Source: Hygrocybe punicea
Lineage: Eukaryota; Basidiomycota; Agaricomycetes; Agaricales; Hygrophoraceae
Assembly: GCA_963556145.1 (NCBI GenBank)
Contig: OY744468.1
Location: 4,526,001-4,590,000 of the forward strand
Reading direction: 5' to 3'
DNA: 64,000 nucleotides
The notes below the pieces were generated by a model that was not told the origin of the DNA, did no database searches, and worked only from the letters and a program-made list of their open reading frames with translations. Position 1 is the first letter of the stretch, and every line of letters begins with the position of its first letter. The translations under genes and the position numbers were made by a program. Below, piece by piece: positions 10,189 through 23,896 of this stretch.

Positions 10189-11820
10189 TAGTGATGCCAA
10201 AGTTTGGTTCGGAACTGATCTGAACCTGGTTTGAACTGCAAACTGAACCAGAAATTTTGGTTCAGTTCAGCATTTTGCGGAACCAAAACCACTGGTCCGG
10301 TTTGTGGTTTTGCCACTGACGTGGGGTTCAAACTGCAAACCATGGGCTACATTTGCCAGGTAGGTCAAGCCTTTTATATTTCTATGTTTGTACTTACAAC
10401 ACATGATCACAAACATAGATGCGTCGTGTCACCTTTTAGTAACAACAACATGCAACAAGGTGAGTATCAGTGAGTATTTAGTTCATTACTGACCTTTTCT
10501 TTCTACAAGTGACCCACCCATGGGCTCACCTTGGCCCATGCACTCAACGATGACAATGATTCACATGGCCCAGCAACAACAATGATGAAGACTTGGATAG
10601 GATGCGCATGACGACCACAGCGAGCATGACAACAGCGGATGCGCAGCACAGGGAGATGATGTCAAACATGACAACAGTGACATCATCATGCACAATGAAG
10701 GGGATGGGGATGGCGGTAAGAACACAAGACTCAGGTAAGTCCCCTCACCTCCTCAATTCGCCTTGATTCACTGATACACAATATGTAGCTATAAGAAAGG
10801 AAATCCTACAACTACTAAAGGTGAAAAGGTGCAAGGAAGCTTCGGAAAGCCTACACTAGTATAGGAAAGGGAAGAGAAGTAATATAAGTGTATGAGAAAC
10901 TCAAGAGAAGTGCTGCGATCAAAACTGGAGTGGTGCGATCAAAATCAAAGAGTTGCGATAAAATCAAAAGTCACAGTGAGATTGAAGGGTTGGACAGTGA
11001 GAGAACATGATGGAATGTGAAGAGAATGGAATTAGGATGAAGGGGAAGCTCTGAGATGAAGGGGGAATGATGGTCTGTCTTGATTCTCTGGGGGTTCTCT
11101 GTCTAGTGGCTCATACAGGCAGGTATATAAGCTGTCAGGACAAAGGAAGAGAGATGAAAGGATGATACTAAAAGGAGATATGTGAAATAAAGGGCATATA
11201 GAAGAAAGGATAGATAGAGAGAACGATAAATGAATATAGAGAACAAAGAGAACAAAGGAAATCCTTTGAAGTGCGATAACTAAATATCTCCAAAGTCACA
11301 GAAAATCGCAATAGTCGTGATGTGATTGGAAGGTCAAAGAGTGGTAAGTCACATCAAATTGCAAGGAATCGCAAAATATATAAAATCAGAGCTCAGGATG
11401 GCTGAGTGCGTATCATCGCTAACCTTTCAGTTCCTCGTAGGTGCACATGCACATTGATAAATGTGCATCATGTGCCTACAAGGTGGATAGCAAGGGGAGT
11501 GCGAGTGATGAGGGGTGAGAGGGCTAGCACCATCCCAATTGCCTCCCCCCCACCCTGACTACTAGATGACAATGATGACATTGACAGCAGCCATGGCAGG
11601 GCTGGTGAGGGCAAGAGTGAGGATGGCGACAGCAACTAGTTGCTGTCTGCCACCTTACTTTGGCCCTCCACCCCTCCCAAATTTCCTACAACTGCACCAC
11701 CTCCCCCTTCCCTCATGACACACAGTGCCACATCAATTGATGTATTCATGAGGAGATTTGGAGGTCCATTTTGGTTCCGGTTTTTCCAAAACTGGACTGA
11801 ACCAAACTTTGGCAACACTA
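10189..11820. mobile_element. Non-autonomous hAT element
   Basis: The left end TAGTGATGCCAAAGTTTGG and the right end CCAAACTTTGGCAACACTA are inverted repeats (one indel-sized difference). The 8-bp target duplication TTTGAAAC is exact at 10181-10188 and 11821-11828. Sub-terminal CTGAACC/GGTTCAG repeats are visible. An 8-bp duplication with TAG-type ends is diagnostic of the hAT superfamily. There is no transposase. The interior has splice-donor-like GTAAGT at about 10736, many GATGACAA repeats, and the conserved CATCAATTGATG palindrome at about 11733. Confidence 0.9.
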
Positions 11821-11996
11821 TTTGAAACCATTTTGGCCTGCAGCCAAATCCCCAAACCGGAGACTGAACTGTTCGGTCTCAGCCAAAATTTCCCAAACCA
11901 AAACCAAAACCAAAACCAAAACTGGCAGTTTCAGTTCAGTCTAAACCAGGTTTGGATCGGTCTGAGACTGAACTTCCCCACCACTAGGACTCACCA
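11821..11996. mobile_element. Right end of a second hAT element
   Basis: This stretch looks like the right end of a related element, ending CTTCCCCACCACTA at 11996. Its sub-terminal region carries the same CTGAAC and CCAAACC motifs, and the element at 10189-11820 sits inside it. No matching left end with an 8-bp duplication was found upstream, so it may be truncated. Confidence 0.5.
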
Positions 11997-13100
11997 CCAG
12001 TAGCCACAACATTGCCATCAGCCTTGTCCTCACACCAGATCCTCGTCACCCCATCCTTGTACCACCACTGCTGCCATCTTTGTTGCCATCACCACCAGCA
12101 ATTGAGCAAGTTGGCTGATGCTGTTGCTGTTGCTTTCATGCCTCACTGCCACCAACCTGGCCACTTGGCCAGCACTGGGTTGATGTTGTCATCCTCAACA
12201 TGGTTGATTTCTCACCATTGCAATTGTCATTCTTGCTCATTACAGCGTGGTCATGGTTAGCTGTTGATGGGACTGGGTTTGTGGTATGTACCTGGGGTGG
12301 GTGCATCACCCTCCAGGCCATTTCTCATCTTCATTGCTCCTCTCTCATTCACATCCACTCTCTCTCTTTCCTGTCCCCACACAATCTCCTCACACTCTCC
12401 CTGTGCTCCCTCCTTCACAACCACACTATCCCCCATGCTCTCTCCATCACCATTCACCAATACTCGCTCCTTCATGTCCATCCTCCATCACACTCCTTTG
12501 TCACCTCCCTCTTGCCTCAAATCCCTGGACCTGAGCGATGCACTAGTGAATTTTAAAGTATCATTTCAATTGTATTCAACTAATTAATCAATAAACAGAA
12601 CAATGATACAAGCAGCATTAACTGTGACACCCCACCACCAGCTATGGCACCACCAACAAACACAGGTAGGAAGGGTTACAAAGTCCACTACTGCACAGGT
12701 ATGTTCACCACTGTCTATTCACACCTTGAGAATGTACACCAACACTGATGGAGCAACCACAACAGGAAAAACAACAACAGTGCTGGCAACATCACAACAG
12801 CAGCCCAGCACCAATGGTGACACCTTCAGATGGCCACAGCAATGGCAGCACCACTATCACCAGCACCACTTGCAGCAGCACAATGGCAGCGGCACCACCA
12901 CCACCAGTGCAATGGCAGCACCACCATCACCAGCGCAATTGTGGTGGTGTCATGAGCATCAGTGGCACAATGGTGGAGCCACCAGCAGCAGCACACAACC
13001 ACCACCAGTACTGCAATGGCAGTGGCACTAGCAGCAGGGCAACAGAGTAACAGTAGCACTACCATCTTGTATTACTCAGACAAATATATGAGGCACTTTA
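11997..13100. repeat. CAC/CAG/CCA-rich low-complexity DNA, no gene called
   Basis: The sequence is dominated by CACCAC, CAGCAC and CATCAC trinucleotides (strongest at 12600-13050), which hold several frames open without any recognisable domain. It resembles the trinucleotide-rich blocks inside the hAT elements of this window. Confidence 0.5.
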
Positions 13101-15090
13101 ACTTTAACAATTGGAAGAATAAGAACTAATAAGTGGTCTGCAAGTGGTCTGGCAGTGTGTATGGTCTGGAGGTCTCTGGGGGTCTTAGAGCAACTTAGGT
13201 GATCTGGTCCAGAGGGGAATCTACTGAAGGGTCTTCATTAATCTGGGGGTCTGGCAGGTATGGCAGGTCTGGACCATACAATGTCAGACCATGTCAGACC
13301 ACCCCAGACCATTTGCACATTTACTGATGACTGGGCTCAGTAGCCAAAGAGCTCAGGTATTCACGATTCACAGACACATCGAGAGCCTGAATGAACTTTT
13401 GTTATGGATCGCTTCTGCAGCGGGCTCCGGCAACAATCAACTTAACTGGGAGGCGGTTTCCAGAGGAGAGAAGAGCAGTTTTCATTGTTGCTTACTACTA
13501 AGACAACACTGCTAAGAGGGGGGGTTCATGGTACAATGTCATTGCGAGCCATGGGGGTTACCCAAGACAAGGGGGTCTGCCCCAAGAACCAGACTAAACG
13601 TAAGGAAAAGAAAGAAGAAAAAGTCCGAACTAACAACAAGGACAGTAGATATAGTGAATGGACTTGAGGGGAGGTAAATGGGAATCCAACCATGAATCTA
13701 CAACATGTCCAACTATACCATGTGTTCACCATGAGACAGACATGAGGCGTCCTCATGTTGATGTTCTCGCGATCCAACTGGAGGCCTGGGTGTCATTGAG
13801 GATGGAAGAGGTCCAGATGACTCGGATCATTTGTCATTGGATCATGTGATGCACAGAATTGCCTATTCGGGGTCTACACTTGCTGTAATGGGCAAATGTG
13901 CAGTCTGGCAAGTGTGATGCATGGTCGGGTCGAAGAGGGGTATCGTCCAGTGTGGGATTGGCGAAGGGAGTGTCTTGAGGTAGTGTGGATATAGTGGCAA
14001 GGTTGGTGTGCAAGAAAACAAAGGAATGTATGGAAGAAAAACCAACTAAGACTGTGGGCTAGTCGAGGTCAGACATGTGAACAGCATAAGCTGTACCGGA
14101 TGACGATGTCTGTGTCAATGATGTATCGAGGGGTGATGTCTTGTCCTGTCTGTAGAACAACATGGTCCACCTGATGTCGGTATTCATCCAAGAAAGGATA
14201 TTGTTGTAAACGAGTGTGGGAAGTATCAAGGTTATAGATGGAAAAGGATAAATGAATGTGGGTCCAGGTTTCGAGTCATGGCACAAGTGACAAGCTGTGG
14301 GAACAAGTCGTCAGGTACTGCAATGAAGCGATGTCGTGTGAACAATAAACAATAGGGGTCGGTTCACTGTATTGGGAAGTCATATGGTCTGTGGTCGAAG
14401 TTGAAAAGAATGTGCTTCGGCAATGGTCAGATTAGAGAACAGTGAAATGTCCTGTGATCGAGGATTGTTCAGGGTTTGCATGCAGGTGAGGAATGTCATC
14501 AGATCGTCAGGGATCATAATGGTAGGCACAGGGTATGAATATGGAAACCAAATATCCGAGAATGGCAATTGTCAATTACATGTCAATATATTGTCAAGGT
14601 GGAAGTCAGGTGTATCAATGGCGGAAGGGCGTCTATGCCAAAGATAGATCATGATAATGTAGAAACCGATCAGGAAGGTGATGGCAATGCTGCCAATAAC
14701 AATTATGGTAATGAGCTGTGTCGGGAGTACAGCCATTGTGTATCGGTTTGTCGTGGGATAGAGTAAACAAGATATTGAAGGGAAAAGACAATGTCAGTGA
14801 CGTCCGTCGGCAAGGAGACTATTTGGGTGCAGTGAGGTCACGTGGGGATGTGTCCATGGTCGGTCTGGATTGTTCTAGAAGAAGGGACACAAAGAGAACA
14901 AGAATAAGAAAATACAAGGATGTCCGAATGAAGAAACAATGACATTGAAAAGAAGACAAAGGACAAAAAGAAATGAAAAAGAAAGGTGTGCAGTGCAGAA
15001 TCATCATGGTAGGTATCAGAATGGGCATTGGGGTTGGAAGCAGAGTTGGAAACGTAACAACTTTCACCAAATGTCAGATGGGAGTCTCAA
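13101..15090 (-). other. Probable retroelement remnant; no intact gene
   Basis: On the minus strand GCCGGAGCCCGCTGC (about 13435-13421) resembles the leader motif at 6805 and 23021, suggesting the 5' internal edge of another LTR element. Short minus-strand frames (15070-14819, 14568-14380, 14286-14059, 14045-13863) have no recognised domain. Short GGTCTG repeats lie at 13130-13300. Confidence 0.3.
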
Positions 15091-16070
15091 TCTACCTCCA
15101 AGTTTGGGGAGCTAAGGTTTTGGTTCTGTTGGTGATATTTTCCCTTTACCTTACTGATATTATCATTGTTGGCTCACCCTCTTACAGATGTGCGAACAAT
15201 GATTTACAAAATGAATGGCAGAGTTTTATTGCCTTATTCAAAAATGACCACACTGTTGGTGGAAGAGAATACAGAAACATTTGTCATTGAGAAGAATAAA
15301 AATGGTAGTCTGTGTTACACTAAGGAATCCTTAACTATGCTACTGGTGGCAGGGGCTGCTAGAAAGTCAAAAATCAGTAATCGCTACAACAAATACCAAT
15401 ATGTCAATTGACAATATCAGATGTCACAGTGATGGAATACCTACCAAATAGTGAGGAGGGGGACTTGCCTCTTCCATATTTTCCTGTCCTTCAAGTGGTG
15501 GCTCGACATCTTCAGGAAGCCCATATGCATATAGATAAAATGATTGTGCTGCTGAAATGCTGGCCAGTGGTGATGAGAACACCATTGAAGTGCTAGTCAA
15601 AAGTGACAAGAATGTTCTTGAAATGCCAGCCAGGAGTATTGAGAGCCTTGACAGGAACCAAAGTGGTCCAATTACGAGAGTATAAGTTGCCAAGAGGAAC
15701 ATCATGATTGCATTGTGGAATGGTTGGTAGAGTGTGATGTTGAAACCATGTCAAGTTGAGATGCTGAAGAATAGGCTCTCAAGACAGAATAATGCCATTG
15801 ATGTTGATAGTGTGAGGCAGACATATACTGCTTCTGGGGGCACTAGGGGTGTACATCATAACATTATTCATACTGATATCATGATGAAGGACCCCCTTTG
15901 GACAAGTGTGGAATGAACTAAATGTTGGCATCAGCCAATATTGGTGCTATCCTGTTCACCATCAACTTCAACAATGACCTTCTCAACAACCTTTGGTATG
16001 TCATTGATGTCATGTAGGTTGTCCAAAAACTCTCTCTCTATAAGATTGTGGGAGGTCAACACTCCATGTA

Positions 16071-17213
16071 GGACAATTACAATGTTATGTGAGAATTTCA
16101 CCTGTCCACGTTAAAATGTAGTCACTGTCCCTCTCGTGCCTGTAGCCATTATAATGTAGATATCCATATATGGAGTAGTAATGACAGTATTATAATGCTG
16201 TGGCACTGGGATATTATAATGCATCACAACCATGCCCATTATAATTCCAACTACAATATTATGATGAGGTTACATAATTCAATATTCAATATTCATTTTT
16301 TGAAACATTTTTTACAAAAATTGTCAAACAAAATGATTTATTTCACATAACTAATTATAAAAGACTACAAATACTTTATCTATGCTATGCCTTAAAAATT
16401 TTACAAGTCACTCAAACACAATTTTGAGAAGAGGAAAACATGAAGCTTGACAATAAGAAGAGACTGTATTTATATTCTTAATCATGTTGTAGAGAGAGCA
16501 GCCTTTGTAGGCGCGTAATCTCAGTATTTTGCAAGTTTTGTCAATGGGGTAAAAACCCAAGAATCTCTTCTTGTTTGTAACTATGGACACAAGCCACTAT
16601 ATAGATACTATATAGTATCTATAACAAGAAACATGGGGGAGAACTGGGAGAGGTGATTGGAAAGTGAGAAGAGCAAACTGAAGGAATGTAGAATAGAGGA
16701 AATAGAGAGAATACGTGCCCAGGGAGATACCAGTCTCTACAACGTGATGTTGTTGATCAAGGTTGCGTTGGTCATGTTTCTCAATCAACAACATCACATG
16801 ATTGAGAATATAAATACAGCCTCTTCTCATTGTCAAGCTTCATGTTTTCCTCTTCTCAAAATTGTGTTTGGGTGACTTGTAAAAATTTTAAGGTATAGCA
16901 TAGATAAAGTATTTGTAGTCTTTTATAATTAGTTATGCGAAATAAATCATTTTGTTTGACAATTTTTGTAAAAATGTTTCAAAAAATGAATATTGAATAT
17001 TGAATAATGTAATCTCATCATAATATTGCAGTCAGAATTATAATGGGCATGGTTGTGATGCATTATAATGTCCCAGTGCCACATGGTATTATAATACTGT
17101 CATTACTACTCCATATATGGATATCTACATTATAATGGCTATGGGTGTGAGAGGGACAGTGGCTACATTTTAATGTGGACAGGTGAAATTCTTGCGTAAT
17201 ATTATAATTATCC
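16071..17213. mobile_element. Long-TIR element with TA duplication
   Basis: The two halves are inverted copies of each other over roughly 400 bp (16071-16480 and 16800-17213), starting GGACAATTAC and GGATAATTAT. TA stands outside both ends (16069-16070, 17214-17215), inside a palindromic target CCATG-TA-CATGG. TTATAAT motifs are frequent in the arms. The unique centre of about 300 bp has no coding signal. It inserted into the FunK1 gene, whose frame continues across the empty site. Confidence 0.85.
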
Positions 17214-18497
17214 TACATGGATGCCTTGGGAGGTGTCTGCTCATGCATCTTTAATCACGTAGTCTTCACCACCCCAAGTCACATGCCAACAGGTCATGGC
17301 CTGGCCACAAAGTACATTGCTCCTGAGGATTGTCCTCTGGATCATATATTTATCCTTGACCAGAACATCCCTGCTACTCTCTAGGTGGTGAATAATGGTT
17401 GGATCATAACCCAACCATGTTCTTGACATAAAACTGAGATCAGCTATAACATGCAAAAAGTTCTTTGCATTGCTATTAGTGAATGGGTATGGGTAAACCC
17501 ATGGGTTTTGCTGCAGGTTTAGCCACAGGTCCGGGTCCGGGTCACACTTTTGTGACCCGCAGCTGTACCCATACCCACGATGGGTAACCCGTGACTACAG
17601 GTCACACAAGTGACACGTCACGTTCAACTTGAACGCGACACATTGAACGACAAGGCAGAGACCAGTACGAAACTGGTCTCTGCTCAAGGTAAGTTGTTTC
17701 CTTTCTTTTACATCATTACTTACAAAATTTACAGATATAACTACAGCTTCACCCACGAAACGCCAACACAAATGCAGCTGCAAATGGCCACAACGAAACG
17801 ATGACAATGAAAATGATGACAATGCAAACAACAACGATGCAAACAACAATGACTAAAACAACAACAACGCAAACAACAACGACTAAAACAACAACAACGC
17901 AAACAACAATGACTAAAACAACAACGATGCAAACAACAACAACTAAAATGATGACGACGATGACAGCGACAGTGATTGCAAGGGCCACGGCGGCAATGCC
18001 AAGCAAAGCAAGCCCGGGTGAGTCCGGTTGCCAGGTGAGTCAACAACACAAACGACAATGACTAACATGACAACAACGACTAAAACAACAATGACAACAA
18101 TGACAACAACGACGGTGATGGCGAGTGCAAGGGCTATGGCGGCAATGCCAAGCAAAGCAAGCCTGGGGAAGTGGTGCACCCACCCCCGGTTGCCAGGTGA
18201 GTCGACGACAAATCTATTCCTCTGCCACTTACTGGCAATTCCTCCAGCCCAGGACCACCGGTAACAACTATGGCCCACGTGTCCAACGACGCAGCCCCTG
18301 CCTGCCCATCAATATGTCTGGATCGGTGCACCATGCCGGGCCAGCCCATTCCACCTTGCGAACAGCCCATTCCACCTCATGAACACACGGTGACACGTCA
18401 ATTGACGTGCGTCCGGTGTCATGAGGTCGAATAGGTGGTTTGAGCTGGCAAAAATAAGAGAGACCCAAGGGTTACCCGCCATGGGTATGGGTCCCGG

Positions 18498-19372
18498 TGT
18501 AGATGCGGGTTCGGGGTGGCTTTGGAACTATAAAGAAAAATAAAGATCCTAACCAGAAGGTGTCAGCGTAGAAGTGACGGTGGATAAGTCAGTGTCAGGA
18601 GTAGTAGTAAAAGTAGAAATGAAAGTAAAATATAAAGCCGCCACATAAAACTGGGCAAACAACGGTGAATCCGGCGATGAACGGAGTGAAAATGGATGAA
18701 TTATGAAGAACCCGATGATGCCGACAATGTCGGGTATGGCGGGTTGGGTTGGGTTGGGTCGGAAACGATGAACAAGTAAGGAAACAACAATAGGGACAAC
18801 GAAGTGAACTATAATAATCTAAGGGTCTATGAGGACGAGCATTTTGAAGTGATTAAAATGATTCTGACTATGAGGGAAATGGGGACTAATGGTATCTCTT
18901 TTTGTACGGTCATCAGGGACCATTTTTATAGTACAGGAGTGAGTAATCTACTTTTGGACATGTCTATTTCGGCCAATGGTAAGCTACAAAGAAAGGTTGG
19001 AATGGGGATGTGAAAAGGGGGGTTGCAAAGTGATGAAGACAGGAATATGGAGGGGAAAAGGAATATCCATGAAAAAGATCTAAAAAGTCCTACATATCTC
19101 CGAAAGGACAAGGGGATGCACAAATAAAGTAAATCCGAAGTCGGGGATTGAGTCCGATGAGATCCATCTTCTATAATTAGAACTCTGGGGTGTCTGAGGC
19201 TGCCAGATTTGGTCCAAAAGCGGCTGTGATGAAGCGGCATACGTCAGGTCACATCACGTCAGGTTACATCAGGTTACGTCGGGTTCGAATGTGAGTTGAA
19301 TGGAGGCAGTGGGTTCGTCCAGATTCGTGATATATCGAGAATACGGACTCAGAGGGATGTTGAGTCTCTACA
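18498..19372 (-). repeat. LTR, left copy (875 bp)
   Basis: Direct repeat of 23022-23896. A strong GGGTTGGGTTGGGT tract lies at about 18740-18760. Confidence 0.9.
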
Positions 19373-19527
19373 TCTCCAGGGTACTTTAAATAAAGACCAT
19401 CCTTGGTCGATACTACGTGGACTCGGAACTTGGATGTGTGAGATAAGGCCGACGTGGCGGTTGTGGAATCGGGTTCGACAGGATGAGGCAGGATGTGGAT
19501 GACGTGAATGGGGACAGCGGATGGTGA

Positions 19528-22500
19528 CTAGCGGAGCTCAATGGACGGTTGGAGGCTGAGAGCGGCGAATGGGGAATGAAATGAGTGAAGCCGGTGTCGA
19601 GGAAAAAGGAAACAAAGTACAGAGAACCAGAGGAAAAGGGAACTGAGTGAAAACGAAAGAAGAGATGGAAGGCAACAAAAACGGGACAAAAAGAGAGTGG
19701 AAACGCAAAATAGATGGGAAAATAAATATATGTTGGGTATCAGAAAGAGGGGACATGAGAGAAATGAAGTCAGGATAAAACTAAACGTGACATAGGATTG
19801 AGGGTGGGTGACAGAGACGAGTAAGGCATGAGCGGAAACGAAATAAAACGCAAGCGGATGACAAAGACGATGTAGGCGGGACGAGTTAGGGTCGGCGGCT
19901 TCAGTGGCTGTGTCAACAGGTGGCGGAAATGGTGGCATAGGCTGCGGAGAGCATAAACTGGTGATGTGGGCATAGCGATACGATGACAATAGTAAACATG
20001 ATATGATGACGGCGGAGGTTCAATATGACAACAATGGAGGTTCGATATGACGGAGGTTCGATGGACGACAATGGAGGTTCGATAAATGATGGTGGAGGTT
20101 CGATAGACGGCGGCAGAGGTTTGATATGTCAATACTAATATGGGGGCGATAATCAACCGATGTGATATCAGCCTCATACTAGGCAGTTCAGCACCGGCTT
20201 GGACCCGTGGGGAAGGATTCTCCCCCATGGAACTGAAATATAAAGTCGGGTGGGTTGGGAATCGAAGCCGAGACAGGGAACGTTGTGTCTGGGTCGAAAC
20301 AGTGGCGGAAACGGTGGGTCATGGAAAGCGGAGATCAATGTCAGTGGGGGAGCGGATGAGTTGGCTGCATGGGGAATGAGTGAAGTGACGTGTCGGGTTC
20401 ATAAGTGGGTATGTTGGGTGTGGCGGGTTCGTGAACGGGTGTGTCAGGTATGTCGGGTGGATTATCCGGGTGCCGGGTGTGTCGGGAATGAGTGTGGCGG
20501 GTTGCGGGGCTATCTCTTTTTTATCTTTTCATTTTCTTTCTTTATATCTTTCCTTCTATTTATTTGATCTATCTAGTTATATAATTCTTATGCTGGTGGA
20601 CGGTGATGGGGTTTTCGTAGGGTCAGGTTCGGTGGGTATGGGGGTGCAAAGGTGGCGGGTACAGGATGTGAGACCGGAACCGGAACCAGATGCTCAAATC
20701 AAGCACCGGTGCTCAAATTGAGCCGGAACCGGGACCGGATGTCGCAGGATCATTGGGAATGCGTCCGGGTTCGTAGTCGGGTGTTGGCTTTGTCGAAATG
20801 CGGTGGTGGCGTTATGTCGGGTGTCAGGTAGGTTCGGAACAGGTTGGAGGGCGGGTGTCGGGTCTGATGTCGGGTGCATATGGTGACGATGATGGGGCTA
20901 GGTCGCTGGCGGGGGTGGCATGGACATTGCAGGGCGTTGGGTCTGTGCTTCGGGTGCCATTGACGTGATCTGGGCGATCTGGGTGGTGGATCCGACAACG
21001 CGGGCATCTTGACTAGCAGAGGGATTTGTGGGCGACGGAGGTGAACACGGGACTGCGCGGGGTCGACCGTGGTTACGTATGGCCGTTCGAAGTGGCGAAA
21101 GGTTGGGGAATGGGTAACAATTGGTCGAGGTTGGGGTGTAGAGTGAGGTTCGAGATGTGGGTTGACGGCGTGGACTGGGGCGGAATGTGGGGCTGCGTGA
21201 TGTGGATCATGGTTGCACGGGGTCATTCGAGGTGGCGAGAGGTCGGGCAAGCAGGAAACAGGTGGTTGAGGGAAGCGGGTAACGGGATAGGGCGACATTA
21301 GGTGACGGAGATGGATGACATGAGCGGACTAGGGCCGAATGTGGGGTTGCGAGACATAGATCGTGGTTGCGTGGGGTCCGTCGAGGTTGCGGGAGGCCAG
21401 GGGCAAGAGACGGGTGATCGAGGTTGGGGGTTGACATGGGGTGACGTGGCGGCTCGTGTGGGACGAAGAGGGTCGAGGGTGGACTCGTTTGGGACGGATG
21501 AGGGCCATGCTGAGGCGCGGGGGCATGAGCGTGGGTGTGGGGACTAGCATACATGGTGGTCGTTGGCCTCAGATGGGAAACGTGGTGGTAGGCTGTTTGG
21601 TGACGTGGCACAGCATTGACGGCTCAAGGGCAGCAAGGACGGCTTGTACAGGCTCGCGAGGGATGATGTGGGGTGCCGGGAGCTGGTACGAGGTGGCAGG
21701 TGGTTCAATGGATGTGTGAGGGGTTGGGGAGGTCATATAGGTGGGTGCATGGGGCGGGTTGATGTTGCACAGTGTTGGGGACTCGATAACGGTGGGGACA
21801 GCTTGTACGGACTTGTGAGGGATGCCGTGAGGTGCTAGGAGGCTGTACGAAGTGGCAGGTGGTTCAACAAATACGTGAGCGGCTGGGGATGTCGAGTATG
21901 CAGGCGTATAAAGTGGTTTGGCATGGCATGGCATTGGGGACTCGATAACGGCAGGGAGGGCTTGTACTTGTTTGTGAACGACGGTGTGATACTCTGGGAG
22001 GCCGTGGATGGCTGGCGAGACGAGATGGAAATGGGGGCGAATGCGCTGGGGTTTGCTGGGCATTGACACAGCTTTCTGGTGACGGCACGAGCATAGACAG
22101 TAGGGCCATGTCACGGATAGCTTCTGGGGACGACTGTGAGGCCGTAGACACGAACGCGGGGCAAAACGGGGGCGAGATGGAGGGGGGGGCTTGCTGGGCT
22201 GCCTCGAAAACGGTGTTGGGTGCACGCGGACGTGTTTTTCCATGGACGGCTTCGGTTCAAAGCTTGGGGATGGGACCAGGCTTGCCTCTGGGGACAGCAG
22301 CGAGTCCGTGGACGCGAACGGGTCGCCAAACAGGGGTCAAACGGGGGCGAGAGTGCTGGGACGCGTCGAAAATGGCATATGACGTGTTGGGATGCGTTTT
22401 CCTGCTTGGCAACCGTGGAAACAGTGAGGATGGGCATACCGGGAGGTGCACAGGCCAAACCTGTTGCACGGCACGTGTTTTCCATGTGCTTCGTGGATCC

Positions 22501-22707
22501 GTTCTTCCTTGTTTTGTGCATGACGTGTGAGTGACATTTCCTGTTGTGCGGGTCGTTGAAGCTGTTTTTGGGGCTTTCTGGACACGGATTTTCGACCGGA
22601 ATTGGTGGGGCGTGGAATTCCGAGTGTGCTGGGGTTGTAAAACGAGTGTGGGGATCGATGTGATGGGGATCGAGACATCGAGACGACAAACGAGGGTGTT
22701 GGATCAT
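19528..22707 (-). other. Pro-rich open frames and internal tandem repeats
   Basis: Overlapping minus-strand frames at 22707-22111, 22243-21569, 21611-21207, 21298-20750, 20228-19770 and 19989-19528 are rich in Pro, Ser, His and Thr and match no known domain. Tandem structure underlies them: a GGAGGTTCGAT unit repeats at 20028-20120; a unit of about 150 bp recurs near 21065, 21210 and 21365 (TGCGTGGGGTC-like); and one of about 160 bp recurs near 21643, 21805 and 21960 (GGCTTGTAC-like). They could be a degenerate structural protein of the element. Function not recognised. Confidence 0.35.
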
Positions 22708-23021
22708 GGCTGTGCAAATTTCCTAAAGCGGTAAATGGCCGTTGGGTCGGCCGCACAAGATCAGGTTCAAAGTTGTACGTGAAACTAGACATCTGTGGTT
22801 GTAAGAGAAGAGAATATAGTAATAGAATCAAACCCAAATGATAGTGTGATAGTTGGCGATTGGATATCGGAGCGTTGGGTGTCGAATGTAAAGAAGTTGG
22901 GTAACGGGTGTCGGATGTGTAGAGTGCTGCGGCAAGGCTTGTTTCGAGATAACGAAAGGGAATGTAGGGCTATGGAATGAATGTGTCTTGACACTGAATT
23001 ATCCTCGTGGTGGGCCCCAGA

Positions 23022-23896
23022 TGTAGATGCAGGTTCAGGGTGGCTTCAGAACTATAAAGAAAAATAAAGATCCTAACCAGAAGGTGTCAGCGTAGAAGTG
23101 ACGGTGGATAAGTCAGTGTCGGGAGTAGTAGTAAAAGTAGAAATGAAAGTAAAATATAAAGCCGCCACATAAAACTGGGCAAACAACGGTGAATCCGGCG
23201 ATAAACGGAGTGAAAATGGATGAATTACGAAGAACCCGATGATGCCGACGATGTCGCGTATGGCGGGTTGGGTTGGGTTGGGTCGGAAATGATGAACAAG
23301 TAAGGGAACAACAATAGGGACAACGAAGTGAACTATAATAATCTAAGGGTCTATGAGGACGAGCATTTTGAAGTGATTAAAATGATTCTGACTATGAGGG
23401 AAATGGGGACTAATGGTATCTCTTTTTGTACGGTCATCAGGGACCATTTTTATAGTACAGGAGTGAGTAATCTACTTTTGGACATGTCTATTTCGGCCAA
23501 TGGTAAGCTACAAAGAAGGGTTGCAATGGGGATGTGAAAAGGGGGGTTGCAAAGCGATGAAGACAGGAATATGGAGGGGAAAAGGAATATCCATGAAAAA
23601 GATCTAAAAAGTCCTACATATCTCCGAAAGGATGAGGGGATGCACAAATAAAGTAAATCCGAAGTTGGGGATTGAGTCCGATGAGATCCATCTTCTATAA
23701 TTAGAACTCAGGGGCGTCTGAGGCTGCCAGATTTGGTCCAAAAGCGGCTGTGATGAAGCAGCATACGTCGGGTCACATCACGTCGGGTTACGTCGGGTTA
23801 TGTCGGGTTCGAATGCGAGTTGAATGGAGGCCACGGGTTCATCCGGATTCGTGATATATCGAGAATACGGACTCAGAGGGACGTTGAGTCTCTACA
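23022..23896 (-). repeat. LTR, right copy (875 bp)
   Basis: Direct repeat of 18498-19372, followed by the CCGG target duplication. Confidence 0.9.

Larger units (their letters stand above)
18498..23896 (-). mobile_element. Complete non-autonomous LTR retrotransposon, 5.4 kb
   Basis: Two 875-bp LTRs (18498-19372 and 23022-23896) begin TGTAGATGC and end TCTCTACA, differ at only a few bases, and are flanked by the 4-bp duplication CCGG (18494-18497, 23897-23900). On the minus strand a primer-site-like motif (TCTGGGGCCCACC) follows the LTR at 23021, so the sense is probably minus. The 3.65-kb interior has Pro-rich open frames in that sense but no RT, integrase or zinc knuckle. It must rely on another element (LARD-like). 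High LTR similarity points to a fairly recent insertion, later than the hAT element it sits in. Confidence 0.85.
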
